Below are positions 8,701-17,057 of a stretch of DNA of 64,000 nucleotides, one piece after another. A program made the position numbers and the translations under genes. This stretch comes from UBA5859 sp041940025. GTDB taxonomy: Bacteria; Pseudomonadota; Gammaproteobacteria; UBA5859. The notes below the pieces were generated by a model. That model saw nothing but the letters and a program-made list of their open reading frames with translations. It had not been told where the DNA came from and made no database searches. Each line of letters begins with the position of its first letter. Within the stretch, counting starts at the first letter, position 1. The DNA lies in assembly GCA_041940025.1 (NCBI GenBank), contig JBGTSY010000001.1:372001-436000 (forward strand), in the 5' to 3' direction.

Positions 8701-9920
8701 TGCCCTTATTAATACTATTATTGGTAGGTGCGGTTGCCGTGGGTCTCGCTATAACTTTGCTAGAAGATATTGGCTATATTCTATTGGCGTATCAAGGATA
8801 CATGGTGGAAACTTCTTTAGTGGTGTTTTTAATACTTGTTCTAGCAGGCTTTGTGCTTTTTTATTTGATGTTACGAGGCTCAGGTTTGGTGATTCGCGCT
8901 CCCCAAGCGACAAAAACTTTGTTGCAGGCCAAACGCCTAGAGCGCGCTCGTAAGGAGTTAGCATACGGTATCTTAGCTTTGGACGAAGGAGAATGGTTAG
9001 CCGCTGAACGGGCTTTGGTAAAAAACGTGCAGAGCAGTGAGAATCAAATCCTAAACTACATCGCTGCGGCGCGCGCGGCTCACGAGCAGGGCGCGGTTGA
9101 CAGGCGAGATCACTATTTACAGCAAGCAGAGGTTGAAGGCGCTGATGTGGTGACTGCGTTGACCAAAGTGGAATTATTAATAGAACAAAAACAGTTCGAC
9201 GAAGCGGAGCAATTATTAAATGAGCTACGTGAACTGGCACCTAAAAAAAGTGCAGTCATGAAACTGTTGGTAAAGGTACATCAAGCGAACGGCCACTGGA
9301 ATAAAATTATCGATCTGTTGCCTATCCTTAAAAAAAGAGAAATCTATTCTGCCCAAGATTTAATCTGTATTTCTAGTGAGGCCTATTGTGAGCGGCTTAA
9401 AGCGATGGCAAAGAGTGAAGGCATTGTGGGTTTACAAGGTCTATGGGAGAGGACACCTAAAGAGTATCGCAATCGGGCAGAGGTGATTTTGGTCTATGTC
9501 TCCTCTTTGGTGATGCTCAAGCAGCATGGTCAGGGCGCGGAGGTGATTGAAAAATATTTAAAAGAAAAATGGGATGCGCGCCTGGTCTATTGGTATGGTC
9601 TATTACCGGATGTGAAGGAAAAGAGACATCTAGATAATCTTGAAATATGGCGAGCACAACATGATCTCGATTGGGAGGTCTATATAAGTTTAGCAAGAGT
9701 TGCCGTGAAGCAGCAGCTATGGGGTAAGGCTGAAAACTACTTGAAAATTTGTTTGCATCGTCAACCAAATGCCGAAGCCTATTGGGAGCTCAGTCGCGTG
9801 GCAGAGGCGCAATCTGATGACAAAAAACAGCAAGAATCTTTAAATAAAGCGATGCAACTCGTGGCAGCAGAACGATGGACATTTTCAGCTGTTGGCGCGA
9901 GCAGCGATCTATCCACCTAG
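8697..9920 (+). CDS. hemY: HemY-family membrane protein with TPR-like repeats
   Basis: Inner-membrane protein of 407 residues. There are two N-terminal membrane segments (about 2-20 and 41-62) with the family motif GYILLAYQGYMVETSL between them, then helical TPR-type repeats to the C-terminus (for example ALDEGEWLAAERAL, EQLLNELRELAPK). This is the proteobacterial HemY_N family, not the oxygen-dependent protoporphyrinogen oxidase of Bacillus with the same symbol. Its function is unproven but it is linked to heme synthesis by constant location. It ends one base before the convergent cysB. Confidence 0.9.
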   Translation: MMPLLILLLVGAVAVGLAITLLEDIGYILLAYQGYMVETSLVVFLILVLAGFVLFYLMLRGSGLVIRAPQATKTLLQAKRLERARKELAYGILALDEGEWLAAERALVKNVQSSENQILNYIAAARAAHEQGAVDRRDHYLQQAEVEGADVVTALTKVELLIEQKQFDEAEQLLNELRELAPKKSAVMKLLVKVHQANGHWNKIIDLLPILKKREIYSAQDLICISSEAYCERLKAMAKSEGIVGLQGLWERTPKEYRNRAEVILVYVSSLVMLKQHGQGAEVIEKYLKEKWDARLVYWYGLLPDVKEKRHLDNLEIWRAQHDLDWEVYISLARVAVKQQLWGKAENYLKICLHRQPNAEAYWELSRVAEAQSDDKKQQESLNKAMQLVAAERWTFSAVGASSDLST

Positions 9921-9921
9921 T

Positions 9922-10872
9922 CTAGTGGGCGCCTGGCTCCACCACGGGCTTGTACTCAGCAATTGCTTTGTCTATGACAGAGCGCGTGAGATTGGGTGCG
10001 AATAGCTCAATAAATGCGTAGATATAACCTCTCAGAAAAAGCCCATGACGGATGCCTAACACAGTTGTATTTGAATCAAACAGGTGCGAGGCATCGATAG
10101 CTCGCAGTCCACTATCTTTTTTTTCATCAAATGCCATGCCAGCGATGATGCCGATCCCAAGCCCGAGATCCACATAGGTTTTTATCACGTCTGAATCGGT
10201 GGCAGTAAAGACAATTTTAGGTTCAAGTTGCTGCTCGGCAAATGCCCGATCCACAATATATCGACCGGTAAAACCATACACGTAAGTGAGAATGGGATAG
10301 TTCACTATATCCTGCAGGGTGACCTTTTTCAGTGCTAACAGCGGATGATCGGTGGGAGTGATAATCACCCGATTCCATTCATAACAAGGTAGGGTGACCA
10401 ATTCTTTATGAGGTCTTAATGCTTCCGTTGCGATGGCCACATCGGCGGTACCATCACTTGCCATCTGAGCCACTTGCGGAGGACTGCCCTGGTGTACATT
10501 CAGTTGTACGTTCGGATAGAGCCGGGTAAATTCTTTTATTGCTGGTGGCAAAGCGTAACAAGCTTGAGTATGGGTGGTCGCAATGGAAAGACTGCCAGAT
10601 GACTCATGAAGATACTCTTCACCAACGGATTTAATATTGTTGATATCATCTAAAATGCGTTCCGCTACCTGAAGAATAGCCCGTCCAGGAGGGGTGATTT
10701 CAACCAGGTGCTTGCCTCGACGATTAAAGATCTCCACACCCAGCTCTTCCTCCAGCGCTTTAATCTGTTTGCTGATCCCCGGTTGTGAGGTATGCAGTTT
10801 TTCCGCTGCCGCAGAAACTTTGAGATTTTGCCGAGCGACTTCGCAAATATATCTGATCTGCTGAAGATTCAT
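9922..10872 (-). CDS. cysB: LysR-family regulator CysB
   Basis: Transcription regulator of sulfate assimilation, activated by N-acetylserine in known members. It has 316 residues. The N-terminal winged HTH reads LKVSAAAEKLHTSQPGISKQ and the effector domain begins near residue 90. The stretch TTHTQACYALPPAIKEF is characteristic of CysB/Cbl and distinguishes it from other LysR proteins. Candidate target in the window: the sat gene at 49462-50679, though no site was verified there. It is convergent with hemY. Confidence 0.93.
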   Translation of the reverse strand: MNLQQIRYICEVARQNLKVSAAAEKLHTSQPGISKQIKALEEELGVEIFNRRGKHLVEITPPGRAILQVAERILDDINNIKSVGEEYLHESSGSLSIATTHTQACYALPPAIKEFTRLYPNVQLNVHQGSPPQVAQMASDGTADVAIATEALRPHKELVTLPCYEWNRVIITPTDHPLLALKKVTLQDIVNYPILTYVYGFTGRYIVDRAFAEQQLEPKIVFTATDSDVIKTYVDLGLGIGIIAGMAFDEKKDSGLRAIDASHLFDSNTTVLGIRHGLFLRGYIYAFIELFAPNLTRSVIDKAIAEYKPVVEPGAH

Positions 10873-11256
10873 GTTAATAACTTTATATTCTAAAATTTAA
10901 ATAATATATTATTAATAGTCATATATCTATCTTCAGAGGATCCCATACATTGGCAAAAAGATAACCAAGTTAATGAATTGAAACAATGATCTGTTATCAG
11001 TGTGTGTTGTGCGCCTCGACTGGCTGGTGTCGTCCTCGGCGCTAACACATAGTTTGGAAAATTGTTGCCACACAAAGCAGTTTTGGCAACGTCACAGAGA
11101 GTGCCAAGTGCGGGTGCTGTAGGTGGGCTGCAAAGTTGAATGATTTGTACCTGTGCATTTTCTCATTAGGTTGTCTGACTAACTTTACATCTTAGGGCTC
11201 TAGTTCTCAGGCTCGCAAATTGATAGGCTTGGACCTCAATCCTTTTCAATTGAGAC
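10873..11256. other. Divergent intergenic region between cysB and the NUDIX gene
   Basis: 384 bases without a convincing gene. It is AT-rich next to cysB and includes a perfect 14-base palindrome AATAATATATTATT at 10900-10913, 28 bases upstream of the cysB start. That position could suit an autoregulatory LysR site or simply be AT-rich promoter DNA. A 61-codon frame on the minus strand (10890-11075) has no family resemblance and no ribosome binding site, and is not called. No RNA gene was recognised. Confidence 0.5.
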
Positions 11257-12060
11257 ATGCACATGATCTCCAACCCTGCTGAAGTTCGTCAGGCATCAAC
11301 TTTATTGCTAGTTCGAGATACCGATGGTGGCTTGGAAGTGTTTATGTTGATGCGGCACTTACGTTCAGATTTTGCTGGAGGCGCTTATGTCTTCCCCGGT
11401 GGGAAAGTGGACGCTACCGACGCCGCCTGGAAGCAACACCCTTGGATCACAGGCTTGGATGATCACACTGCTAATGAAAAGCTGGCGCTTGATAAAGGAG
11501 GATTAGCCTATTGGATTGCCGCAGTTCGGGAATGTTTTGAAGAGGCGGGGGTATTGATGGCCTATGATAGCCGAAGTGAACTCCTGGATCTGTCAGCATC
11601 GGCGGCACAGGAAAAATTTTCGCTTCTGCGAGACAAGGTACACAAAGATCCTCACACATTGGCAAATATTTGCGAGCAAGAACAGTTAACATTAGCACTG
11701 GATAAAATCCACTATTTCAGTCACTGGATCACGCCAGAAGGCGCGCCAAAGAGATACGACACAAGATTTTTTGTCGCCGTGGCGCCCCCACAGCAGATTG
11801 GTCACCATGATGAAAATGAGACGGTTGATCATCGCTGGATCCAGCCTCAGCAGGCTCTAGACGAGTGCGAGCAGGGGAAATTTACTATGATTTTCCCCAC
11901 CATTAAAAATCTTCAAGAAATTGCTCAATACACCACCACAGAATCATTAATAGACGCAGTTAAAACTAAGAACTCTTTTCCGGCTATTTTGCCAAAATTG
12001 GTGCGAGGTGAAGACGGGCAAGTACAGTTACTCATTCCAGGTGATGCTGGATATTCATAA
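11257..12060 (+). CDS. NUDIX hydrolase, NUDT19/RP2-like
   Basis: Probably cleaves a nucleoside diphosphate linked to another moiety; family relatives act on CoA or ADP-ribose derivatives. It has 267 residues. The Nudix box is split: VFPGGKVD (about 47-54) is separated by roughly 40 residues from AAVRECFEEAGV, which carries the REx2EExG core. Such an insertion is known for the NUDT19/RP2 group. The start could be ATG 11257 or ATG 11263. It is followed 3 bases later by an MBL-fold hydrolase, so the two probably form an operon. The substrate is not deducible. Confidence 0.85.
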   Translation: MHMISNPAEVRQASTLLLVRDTDGGLEVFMLMRHLRSDFAGGAYVFPGGKVDATDAAWKQHPWITGLDDHTANEKLALDKGGLAYWIAAVRECFEEAGVLMAYDSRSELLDLSASAAQEKFSLLRDKVHKDPHTLANICEQEQLTLALDKIHYFSHWITPEGAPKRYDTRFFVAVAPPQQIGHHDENETVDHRWIQPQQALDECEQGKFTMIFPTIKNLQEIAQYTTTESLIDAVKTKNSFPAILPKLVRGEDGQVQLLIPGDAGYS

Positions 12061-12063
12061 AAA

Positions 12064-12915
12064 GTGGGATATTCGAATTTGGGATCACAATTAAAAGCAG
12101 GAGAGCCAGTCCCTTTATCGGATTCGGTCACTCGGGTATTGGCGCGAAATCCTGGAATGATGACCGGACCGGGTACGAACAGTTATTTGGTGGGCCAGCG
12201 AGAAGTGGCAGTGATTGATCCCGGACCGATGGATGAAACCCACGTTAATGCAATCTTACAGGCTGCCAAAGGTCGAATACGTTGGGTGTTGGTGACTCAT
12301 ACTCATTTGGATCATTCTCCAGGTGCGCAGTTATTGGTTGAAAAAACAGGCGCAGAACTGATTGCATTTGAACAGCAAGCAGAGGGCTTTCAAGATAAGA
12401 CCTGCCAGCCGAGCAGGCCGGCTCATCATCGTCAAACATTGGAGACGGATGAATTCAGCTTAACAGCACTGCATACGCCTGGTCACGCATCGAATCATTT
12501 ATGTTATTTCTTGCAAGATGAAGGCATGCTGTTTACTGGGGATCACATTATGCAGGGCTCCACCGTGGTGATTGCTCCGACAGATGGAAATATGACTCAC
12601 TACTTGGATTCCCTGACTGATTTGAAACAGGAATCCATTGACAAACTCGCTCCCGGACATGGCCACGTCATAGAAAAGGCCATTGAAGAAATCGATAAAC
12701 TCATTTCTCATAGGTTAATGCGAGAACGCAAGGTGATTGAAGCTTTACAGACTCTAGGAAATTGTGATCTCGAGCTTTTATTAAAAAACGTTTATGATGA
12801 CGTACCGGTTTTTCTTCATCCGGTAGCACAGCTGTCGTTACACGCACACTTAATTCGACTGGCTGAACTAGGGCAGGTGGCGCGTCATCAAAATGATTGG
12901 GTTCTCTGCCAATAG
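12064..12915 (+). CDS. Metallo-beta-lactamase-fold hydrolase (LACTB2-like)
   Basis: Zinc-dependent hydrolase of 283 residues. The metal motif HxHxDH is intact in THTHLDHSPG (His79, His81, Asp83, His84). Further ligands are in HTPGHASNH and FTGDHIM, and GHGHVI is near the C-terminal helix region. The C-terminal RERKVIEAL...HAHLIRL segment resembles the winged-helix tail of LACTB2/RNase-related members. The start is GTG at 12064, three bases after the NUDIX stop. Known relatives include LACTB2, an endoribonuclease, and thioester hydrolases; substrate unknown. Confidence 0.85.
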   Translation: MGYSNLGSQLKAGEPVPLSDSVTRVLARNPGMMTGPGTNSYLVGQREVAVIDPGPMDETHVNAILQAAKGRIRWVLVTHTHLDHSPGAQLLVEKTGAELIAFEQQAEGFQDKTCQPSRPAHHRQTLETDEFSLTALHTPGHASNHLCYFLQDEGMLFTGDHIMQGSTVVIAPTDGNMTHYLDSLTDLKQESIDKLAPGHGHVIEKAIEEIDKLISHRLMRERKVIEALQTLGNCDLELLLKNVYDDVPVFLHPVAQLSLHAHLIRLAELGQVARHQNDWVLCQ

Positions 12916-12957
12916 CGCTTTCCAATATTTATTCTTACAAAGTGAATTGTAAACCCG

Positions 12958-14808
12958 ATGTTACATCTCGCTGATATTCCCGTTGAACAATTATTTATGT
13001 TGGGCCTGGCCTTCATCATTTTTTTAGGCATGCTGGCTCAGTGGGTAGCGTGGCGATTTCGCGTGCCTTCAATCATTTTATTATTTGCGGCCGGCTTAAT
13101 TGTTGGGCCAGTGCTGGGAATACTGCGCCCAAGCGAACAGATGGGCAATTTCCTACAGACATTTATTGGCTTTGCAGTGGCCATTATATTGTTCGACGGT
13201 GGATTAAATTTACGTCTTTTCGAGTTGAAGCAAGCAGCCAAGGGCGTCATTAGGTTAGTGACAATAGGGCCCATGATTACTCTGGTGCTGGTTGCATCAG
13301 CGGCGCATTGGGTCGCGGATCTGTCTTGGGCTGTCTCGTTCATTTTTTCATCCATTACGGTAGTGACCGGACCGACTGTCATCATGCCGCTATTGAGGCA
13401 CGCAAATTTGACGCGTCGACCCGCATCCTATCTGAAGTGGGAAGGCATAGTGAATGATCCTGTAGGCGCACTACTGGCAGTATTGTTTTTCGAGTTTGCA
13501 ATACACAGTGAACAGATCTCCGAGCCCGCCACTTTTCTTTTGGAAAGCGGCGTCGCCATAGGTGCCGCGGCAGTATTGGGAGTGGCAAGTGGATTTTTTT
13601 TAGCACGGGCCTACGAACGGGGCGCAATTCCAGAGTTCTTAAAGGCACCCGTGCTGGTAGTGGTGGTGGTGACCACCTATTCGGTGGCCAATCTTTTTCA
13701 AGATGAAGCGGGTTTACTTACGGTGACTTTGATGGGGATGGTGGTTGGGAATGTGGGCATCACTAATATCTATGAACTGCGTCGGTTTAAAGAGTCCCTG
13801 GTTCTGTTGCTGGTGTCTGCGCTCTTTATATTATTGAGTGCAGATCTCAATCCGCAGGTCTTCACATCCTTAGCCTGGCCTACTATTGCGTTAATCGCAA
13901 TTGTACTTTTTGTTGTACGACCTGTTTCGGTGTTTTTATCCACGATTCGATCGGGGATGTCCTTACAGGAAAAGATGTTAATTGGCTGGATTGCGCCCCG
14001 CGGAATTGTTGCCGCGGCGGTTGCCGGGGTATTTGCACCAAAGTTGGTTGCGCATGGATATCCTGAAGGTGAAATATTGGTTCCATTGGTGTTTCTATTA
14101 ATTGTGGTCACCGTGCTACTACACGGCTTTAGTTTAAGTTGGTTGGCAAGTCGTTTGGGTCTGGCAAGTCGCCACAGGAATGGTTTGCTGATCATTGGCG
14201 CGAATGTTTGGACGATCGAGTTTGCCAAACTCCTTAAGGATATTGGGATCAACGTGTTATTAATAGATAACTCCTGGGCTCAGTTAAGGAACGCACGACT
14301 GGCGGGTATTCCTGTTTACTATGGTGAAATATTGTCTGAAGCATCTGAAGAAACGCTAGATTTGGTTGAGATAGGACAAGTGTTATCTGCGTCAGTGAAT
14401 GACTCTTATAATGCGTTGGTCAGTACATATTTTATTCCTGAGTTTGGTCGCGACTCTGTTTTTCAATTGAACCACGAAGGTCAATTAGCCAGTGATAAAA
14501 AACAGGTCAGCGGATCGTTTCGCGGGTTGGTTGCCTTTGATGAAGAGGTTACTTACGAATCTTTGATTAAAAGAATCTATCAGGACTGGCGATTCAATCG
14601 CACTAAGTTATCGGATAATTTTGGTTTAGATGAGTTTCGAGTGGAACGGGGGAATGACACACTCATCTTGGCGATCATCAAAGGTGATGGACAACTTGTC
14701 ATGAATCGGCCAAACCATAAGTTAAAATATGAAGCTGGAGATACTATTGTCAGTTTTTCGCCACCTGTTGCAGAGACTGAGTCAGAGCTTGTGGTGACTG
14801 AACAATAA
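12958..14808 (+). CDS. CPA1/NhaP-type cation:proton antiporter with C-terminal nucleotide-fold domain
   Basis: Inner-membrane cation/H+ exchanger of 616 residues. About 12 hydrophobic segments span residues 10-400, with the signature FDGGLNL, VTGPTVIMPLLR and the ion-binding Asn-Asp pair in EGIVNDPVGALL. From about 411 a TrkA-N-like Rossmann domain follows, but its glycine loop reads GANVWT (414-419) instead of GxGxxG, so nucleotide binding is doubtful. A TrkA-C-like end follows (DEFRVERGNDTLILAI). It lies 42 bases downstream of the MBL gene and may be cotranscribed. Which cation it moves is unknown. Confidence 0.87.
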   Translation: MLHLADIPVEQLFMLGLAFIIFLGMLAQWVAWRFRVPSIILLFAAGLIVGPVLGILRPSEQMGNFLQTFIGFAVAIILFDGGLNLRLFELKQAAKGVIRLVTIGPMITLVLVASAAHWVADLSWAVSFIFSSITVVTGPTVIMPLLRHANLTRRPASYLKWEGIVNDPVGALLAVLFFEFAIHSEQISEPATFLLESGVAIGAAAVLGVASGFFLARAYERGAIPEFLKAPVLVVVVVTTYSVANLFQDEAGLLTVTLMGMVVGNVGITNIYELRRFKESLVLLLVSALFILLSADLNPQVFTSLAWPTIALIAIVLFVVRPVSVFLSTIRSGMSLQEKMLIGWIAPRGIVAAAVAGVFAPKLVAHGYPEGEILVPLVFLLIVVTVLLHGFSLSWLASRLGLASRHRNGLLIIGANVWTIEFAKLLKDIGINVLLIDNSWAQLRNARLAGIPVYYGEILSEASEETLDLVEIGQVLSASVNDSYNALVSTYFIPEFGRDSVFQLNHEGQLASDKKQVSGSFRGLVAFDEEVTYESLIKRIYQDWRFNRTKLSDNFGLDEFRVERGNDTLILAIIKGDGQLVMNRPNHKLKYEAGDTIVSFSPPVAETESELVVTEQ

Positions 14809-15117
14809 AATTCGGTTTCGCTGCGTCGAAATTTCTTCCTTTCAATTTCTTATTTAATTCAATTGCTTGTGCACCAATCACTGATGCAAACGGGCAACAA
14901 CCTGCCAACCAATTAACTCATGTTCGCCAGTCTTTGCTAAGAAAGCCGATAATAGTTACATATAAATCAATATATTAGCGTTTATTTCTTTGTCCAATCT
15001 ATTGGCCTGTGGTTTGCATTCTATTAAACAATGCCAATGGGTTCCCCTCAATCACTCAGCAGGTAACTACCCTTGAGTGTCCCCTGGCAACTGACGAAAT
15101 TAGGCGGAGGTAACCAG
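14809..15117. other. Intergenic region upstream of prkA
   Basis: 309 bases without a gene. It starts with a weak hairpin (TTTCG/CGAAA near 14817-14832) that may help end antiporter transcription. It contains an imperfect inverted repeat TGCACC-N7-GATGCA around 14869-14887, followed by AT-rich DNA and the sigma-54 promoter candidate at 15002-15018. The arrangement (distal repeat about 150 bases upstream of the predicted start site) resembles an enhancer-binding-protein site, but it does not match the NtrC consensus spacing. Confidence 0.5.
15002..15018 (+). promoter_or_regulatory. Sigma-54 promoter candidate for prkA-yeaH-spoVR
   Basis: The sequence TTGGCCTGTGGTTTGCA has GG at 15004-15005 and GC at 15016-15017 with exactly 10 bases between, and TTTGCA at the -12 element. 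This is a good fit to the RpoN consensus TGGCAC-N5-TTGCW. It would start transcription near 15029, about 90 bases before the prkA ATG. E. coli yeaGH is known to be transcribed from a sigma-54 promoter, which supports the call. Confidence 0.65.
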
Positions 15118-17049
15118 ATGACTGCAAAAACTACCAATTTTGCACAGCTTATTCAAAAAGACAGGCAAAAACGCGAAAAGGAAAACTGGCAAGGTAGTTT
15201 TCTTGAATACTTAGAGCTGGTGAAAAAAGATCCGAGCGCGGCCATGTTTTCACACAGACGTATTCATAACATGATTGAGGGGGCAGGCACTGAGAATTTG
15301 ACGGATACGGATGATCCGCGGACCAAACGAATTTTTGGTGATGAACCTTACAAGGTATTTAACTTCTTTAAAGATGAGTTTTTCGGTGTGGAGCATACCA
15401 TTGCTAAAATTGCCAGATACTTTTTATCTGCATCCATGCAAGGTGAAGAATCACGGCAAGTCTTATATCTGATGGGTCCTGTGGGGGCAGGCAAAAGTTC
15501 GCTGGTGGACAAGTTAACCAGAGGGCTGGAGCAGTGCCCACCCATCTATACGATTGAGGGTTGCCCGGTTCATGAAGAGCCGCTGCATCTATTACCGCGC
15601 CACTTACGTCCTGAATTCGAAAAAATGTTGAATGTACGTATTGAGGGTGATCTCTGTCCGATTTGTCGATATCGGCTGAAAAACGAGTTTAACGGTAAAT
15701 ATGAAGAGATGCCGGTTAAGACTTCTCACTTTTCAAAGCGTAATCAAGTGGGTATCGGAGTCGTACCACCGGTGGATCCAAACAATCAAGATACGTCAGT
15801 ATTGATAGGATCGGAAGATATCTCCAAATTAGATCGCTATTCGGAAGGTGATCCTCGAGTGCTTGAATTAAATGGCGCATTTAATGTGGGCAACCGTGGC
15901 ATGGTGGAATTTATCGAGGTCTTCAAAAACGACCCAGAATACTTACATGCCATGATTACTGCCACACAAGAAAAATTTGTACCTGCCCCAGGGCGACACG
16001 GAACCCTGTATGTGGACTCGGTAATTATTGCCCACTCCAATGAAGCGGAATGGAATAAGTTCAAAGCCGATCACACTAATGAAGCAATTATGGATCGGAT
16101 TGTGGTGGTTAAAGTTCCATACAACATGCGCCTCTCAGAAGAGATTAAAATCTATGAAAAGCTGTTAAAGAAATCAGACTTCACTGCCCATGTGTGTCCT
16201 CATACTCTTGAGATAGCAGCGATGTTCGCGATTTTGTCTCGATTAGAACAGACCTCCAAATGTGATCTGATGACTAAGCTTCGCATTTACAATGGTGAAG
16301 AGATTGTCGAGAAGGGACGCACGAAAAAAATTACCATTGATGAATTAAGATCGGATACTAAACGCGAGGGTATGTTTGGTGTGTCGACACGCTTTATCAT
16401 GAAAGCATTGGATAATGCCATCGCGCAGAATCCGCGATCGATCAATCCCATCACAGTTCGTGAAGCCTTGATCAATATGGTTCAAGAAACGGATATGGCG
16501 GATGATGTTAAAACCCACTATTTAGAACTGTTGCAAGATATCCTACATAAAGAGTATCTCTCCATGTTAGAGCGGGATATCACCAGCGCATTTGTTTACT
16601 CTTATAAAGAACAAGCCGAAGCACTATTCAATAACTATCTCGATCACGCAGAGGCTTTTGTGAATAAAACTAAAGTACATGATGCCAATACTAAAGAAGA
16701 GCTGGAGCCGGATGAGACTTTCTTAAAATCCATCGAGGAGCAAATTGCTATTGTTGGCTCGTCGGCTGCCGGATTTCGTCAAGAAGTCATTGCCTATTTA
16801 TGGGGCTCGTCCAGACGCGGAGACAAAATAAGCTATACCTCATATGAACCATTAAAGGCTGCGATTGAGAAAAAACTAATGCATTCCGTACGTGACATTA
16901 GCCGTATTGTCACCAAGTCTAGAACCAGAGATAAGGAACAGTCAGAAAAGTATGATTCCATGGTGCAGAATATGTTGGATAACGGCTATAGTGAAGATTC
17001 AGTGGATATGATTCTAAAGTATGCCGCGAACAACCTGTGGAAAGATTAA
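15118..17049 (+). CDS. prkA: PrkA family serine protein kinase / AAA protein
   Basis: YeaG/PrkA protein: an N-terminal AAA ATPase-like domain plus a C-terminal PrkA kinase-like domain, linked to nitrogen starvation and general stress in E. coli. The 644 residues equal the E. coli YeaG length. The Walker A is GPVGAGKSS (120-128); a conserved CPICRYRLKNEF with paired Cys follows, and the C-terminal PrkA region runs from about 380 to the end. The start is the ATG at 15118 with GGAGG at 15106-15110; an upstream TTG at 15073 lacks such a site. It is first gene of prkA-yeaH-spoVR (8 bases to the next). Confidence 0.95.
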   Translation: MTAKTTNFAQLIQKDRQKREKENWQGSFLEYLELVKKDPSAAMFSHRRIHNMIEGAGTENLTDTDDPRTKRIFGDEPYKVFNFFKDEFFGVEHTIAKIARYFLSASMQGEESRQVLYLMGPVGAGKSSLVDKLTRGLEQCPPIYTIEGCPVHEEPLHLLPRHLRPEFEKMLNVRIEGDLCPICRYRLKNEFNGKYEEMPVKTSHFSKRNQVGIGVVPPVDPNNQDTSVLIGSEDISKLDRYSEGDPRVLELNGAFNVGNRGMVEFIEVFKNDPEYLHAMITATQEKFVPAPGRHGTLYVDSVIIAHSNEAEWNKFKADHTNEAIMDRIVVVKVPYNMRLSEEIKIYEKLLKKSDFTAHVCPHTLEIAAMFAILSRLEQTSKCDLMTKLRIYNGEEIVEKGRTKKITIDELRSDTKREGMFGVSTRFIMKALDNAIAQNPRSINPITVREALINMVQETDMADDVKTHYLELLQDILHKEYLSMLERDITSAFVYSYKEQAEALFNNYLDHAEAFVNKTKVHDANTKEELEPDETFLKSIEEQIAIVGSSAAGFRQEVIAYLWGSSRRGDKISYTSYEPLKAAIEKKLMHSVRDISRIVTKSRTRDKEQSEKYDSMVQNMLDNGYSEDSVDMILKYAANNLWKD

Positions 17050-17057
17050 GAGGATAG

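Noticed and set aside
8749..9240. 163-codon antisense frame inside hemY
   Set aside because: No ribosome binding site or motif; opposite a conserved gene.
10890..11075. 61-codon minus-strand frame upstream of cysB
   Set aside because: No ribosome binding site, no family resemblance, and composition unlike the real genes; part of the cysB promoter region.
13770..14252. 160-codon antisense frame inside the antiporter gene
   Set aside because: Entirely opposite a well-supported gene; the translation lacks any domain and follows the third-codon pattern of the sense gene.
14869..14887. NtrC binding site upstream of prkA
   Set aside because: The arms TGCACC and GATGCA are 7 bases apart rather than 5 and imperfect, so it does not meet the NtrC consensus; kept only as a possible enhancer-type repeat.
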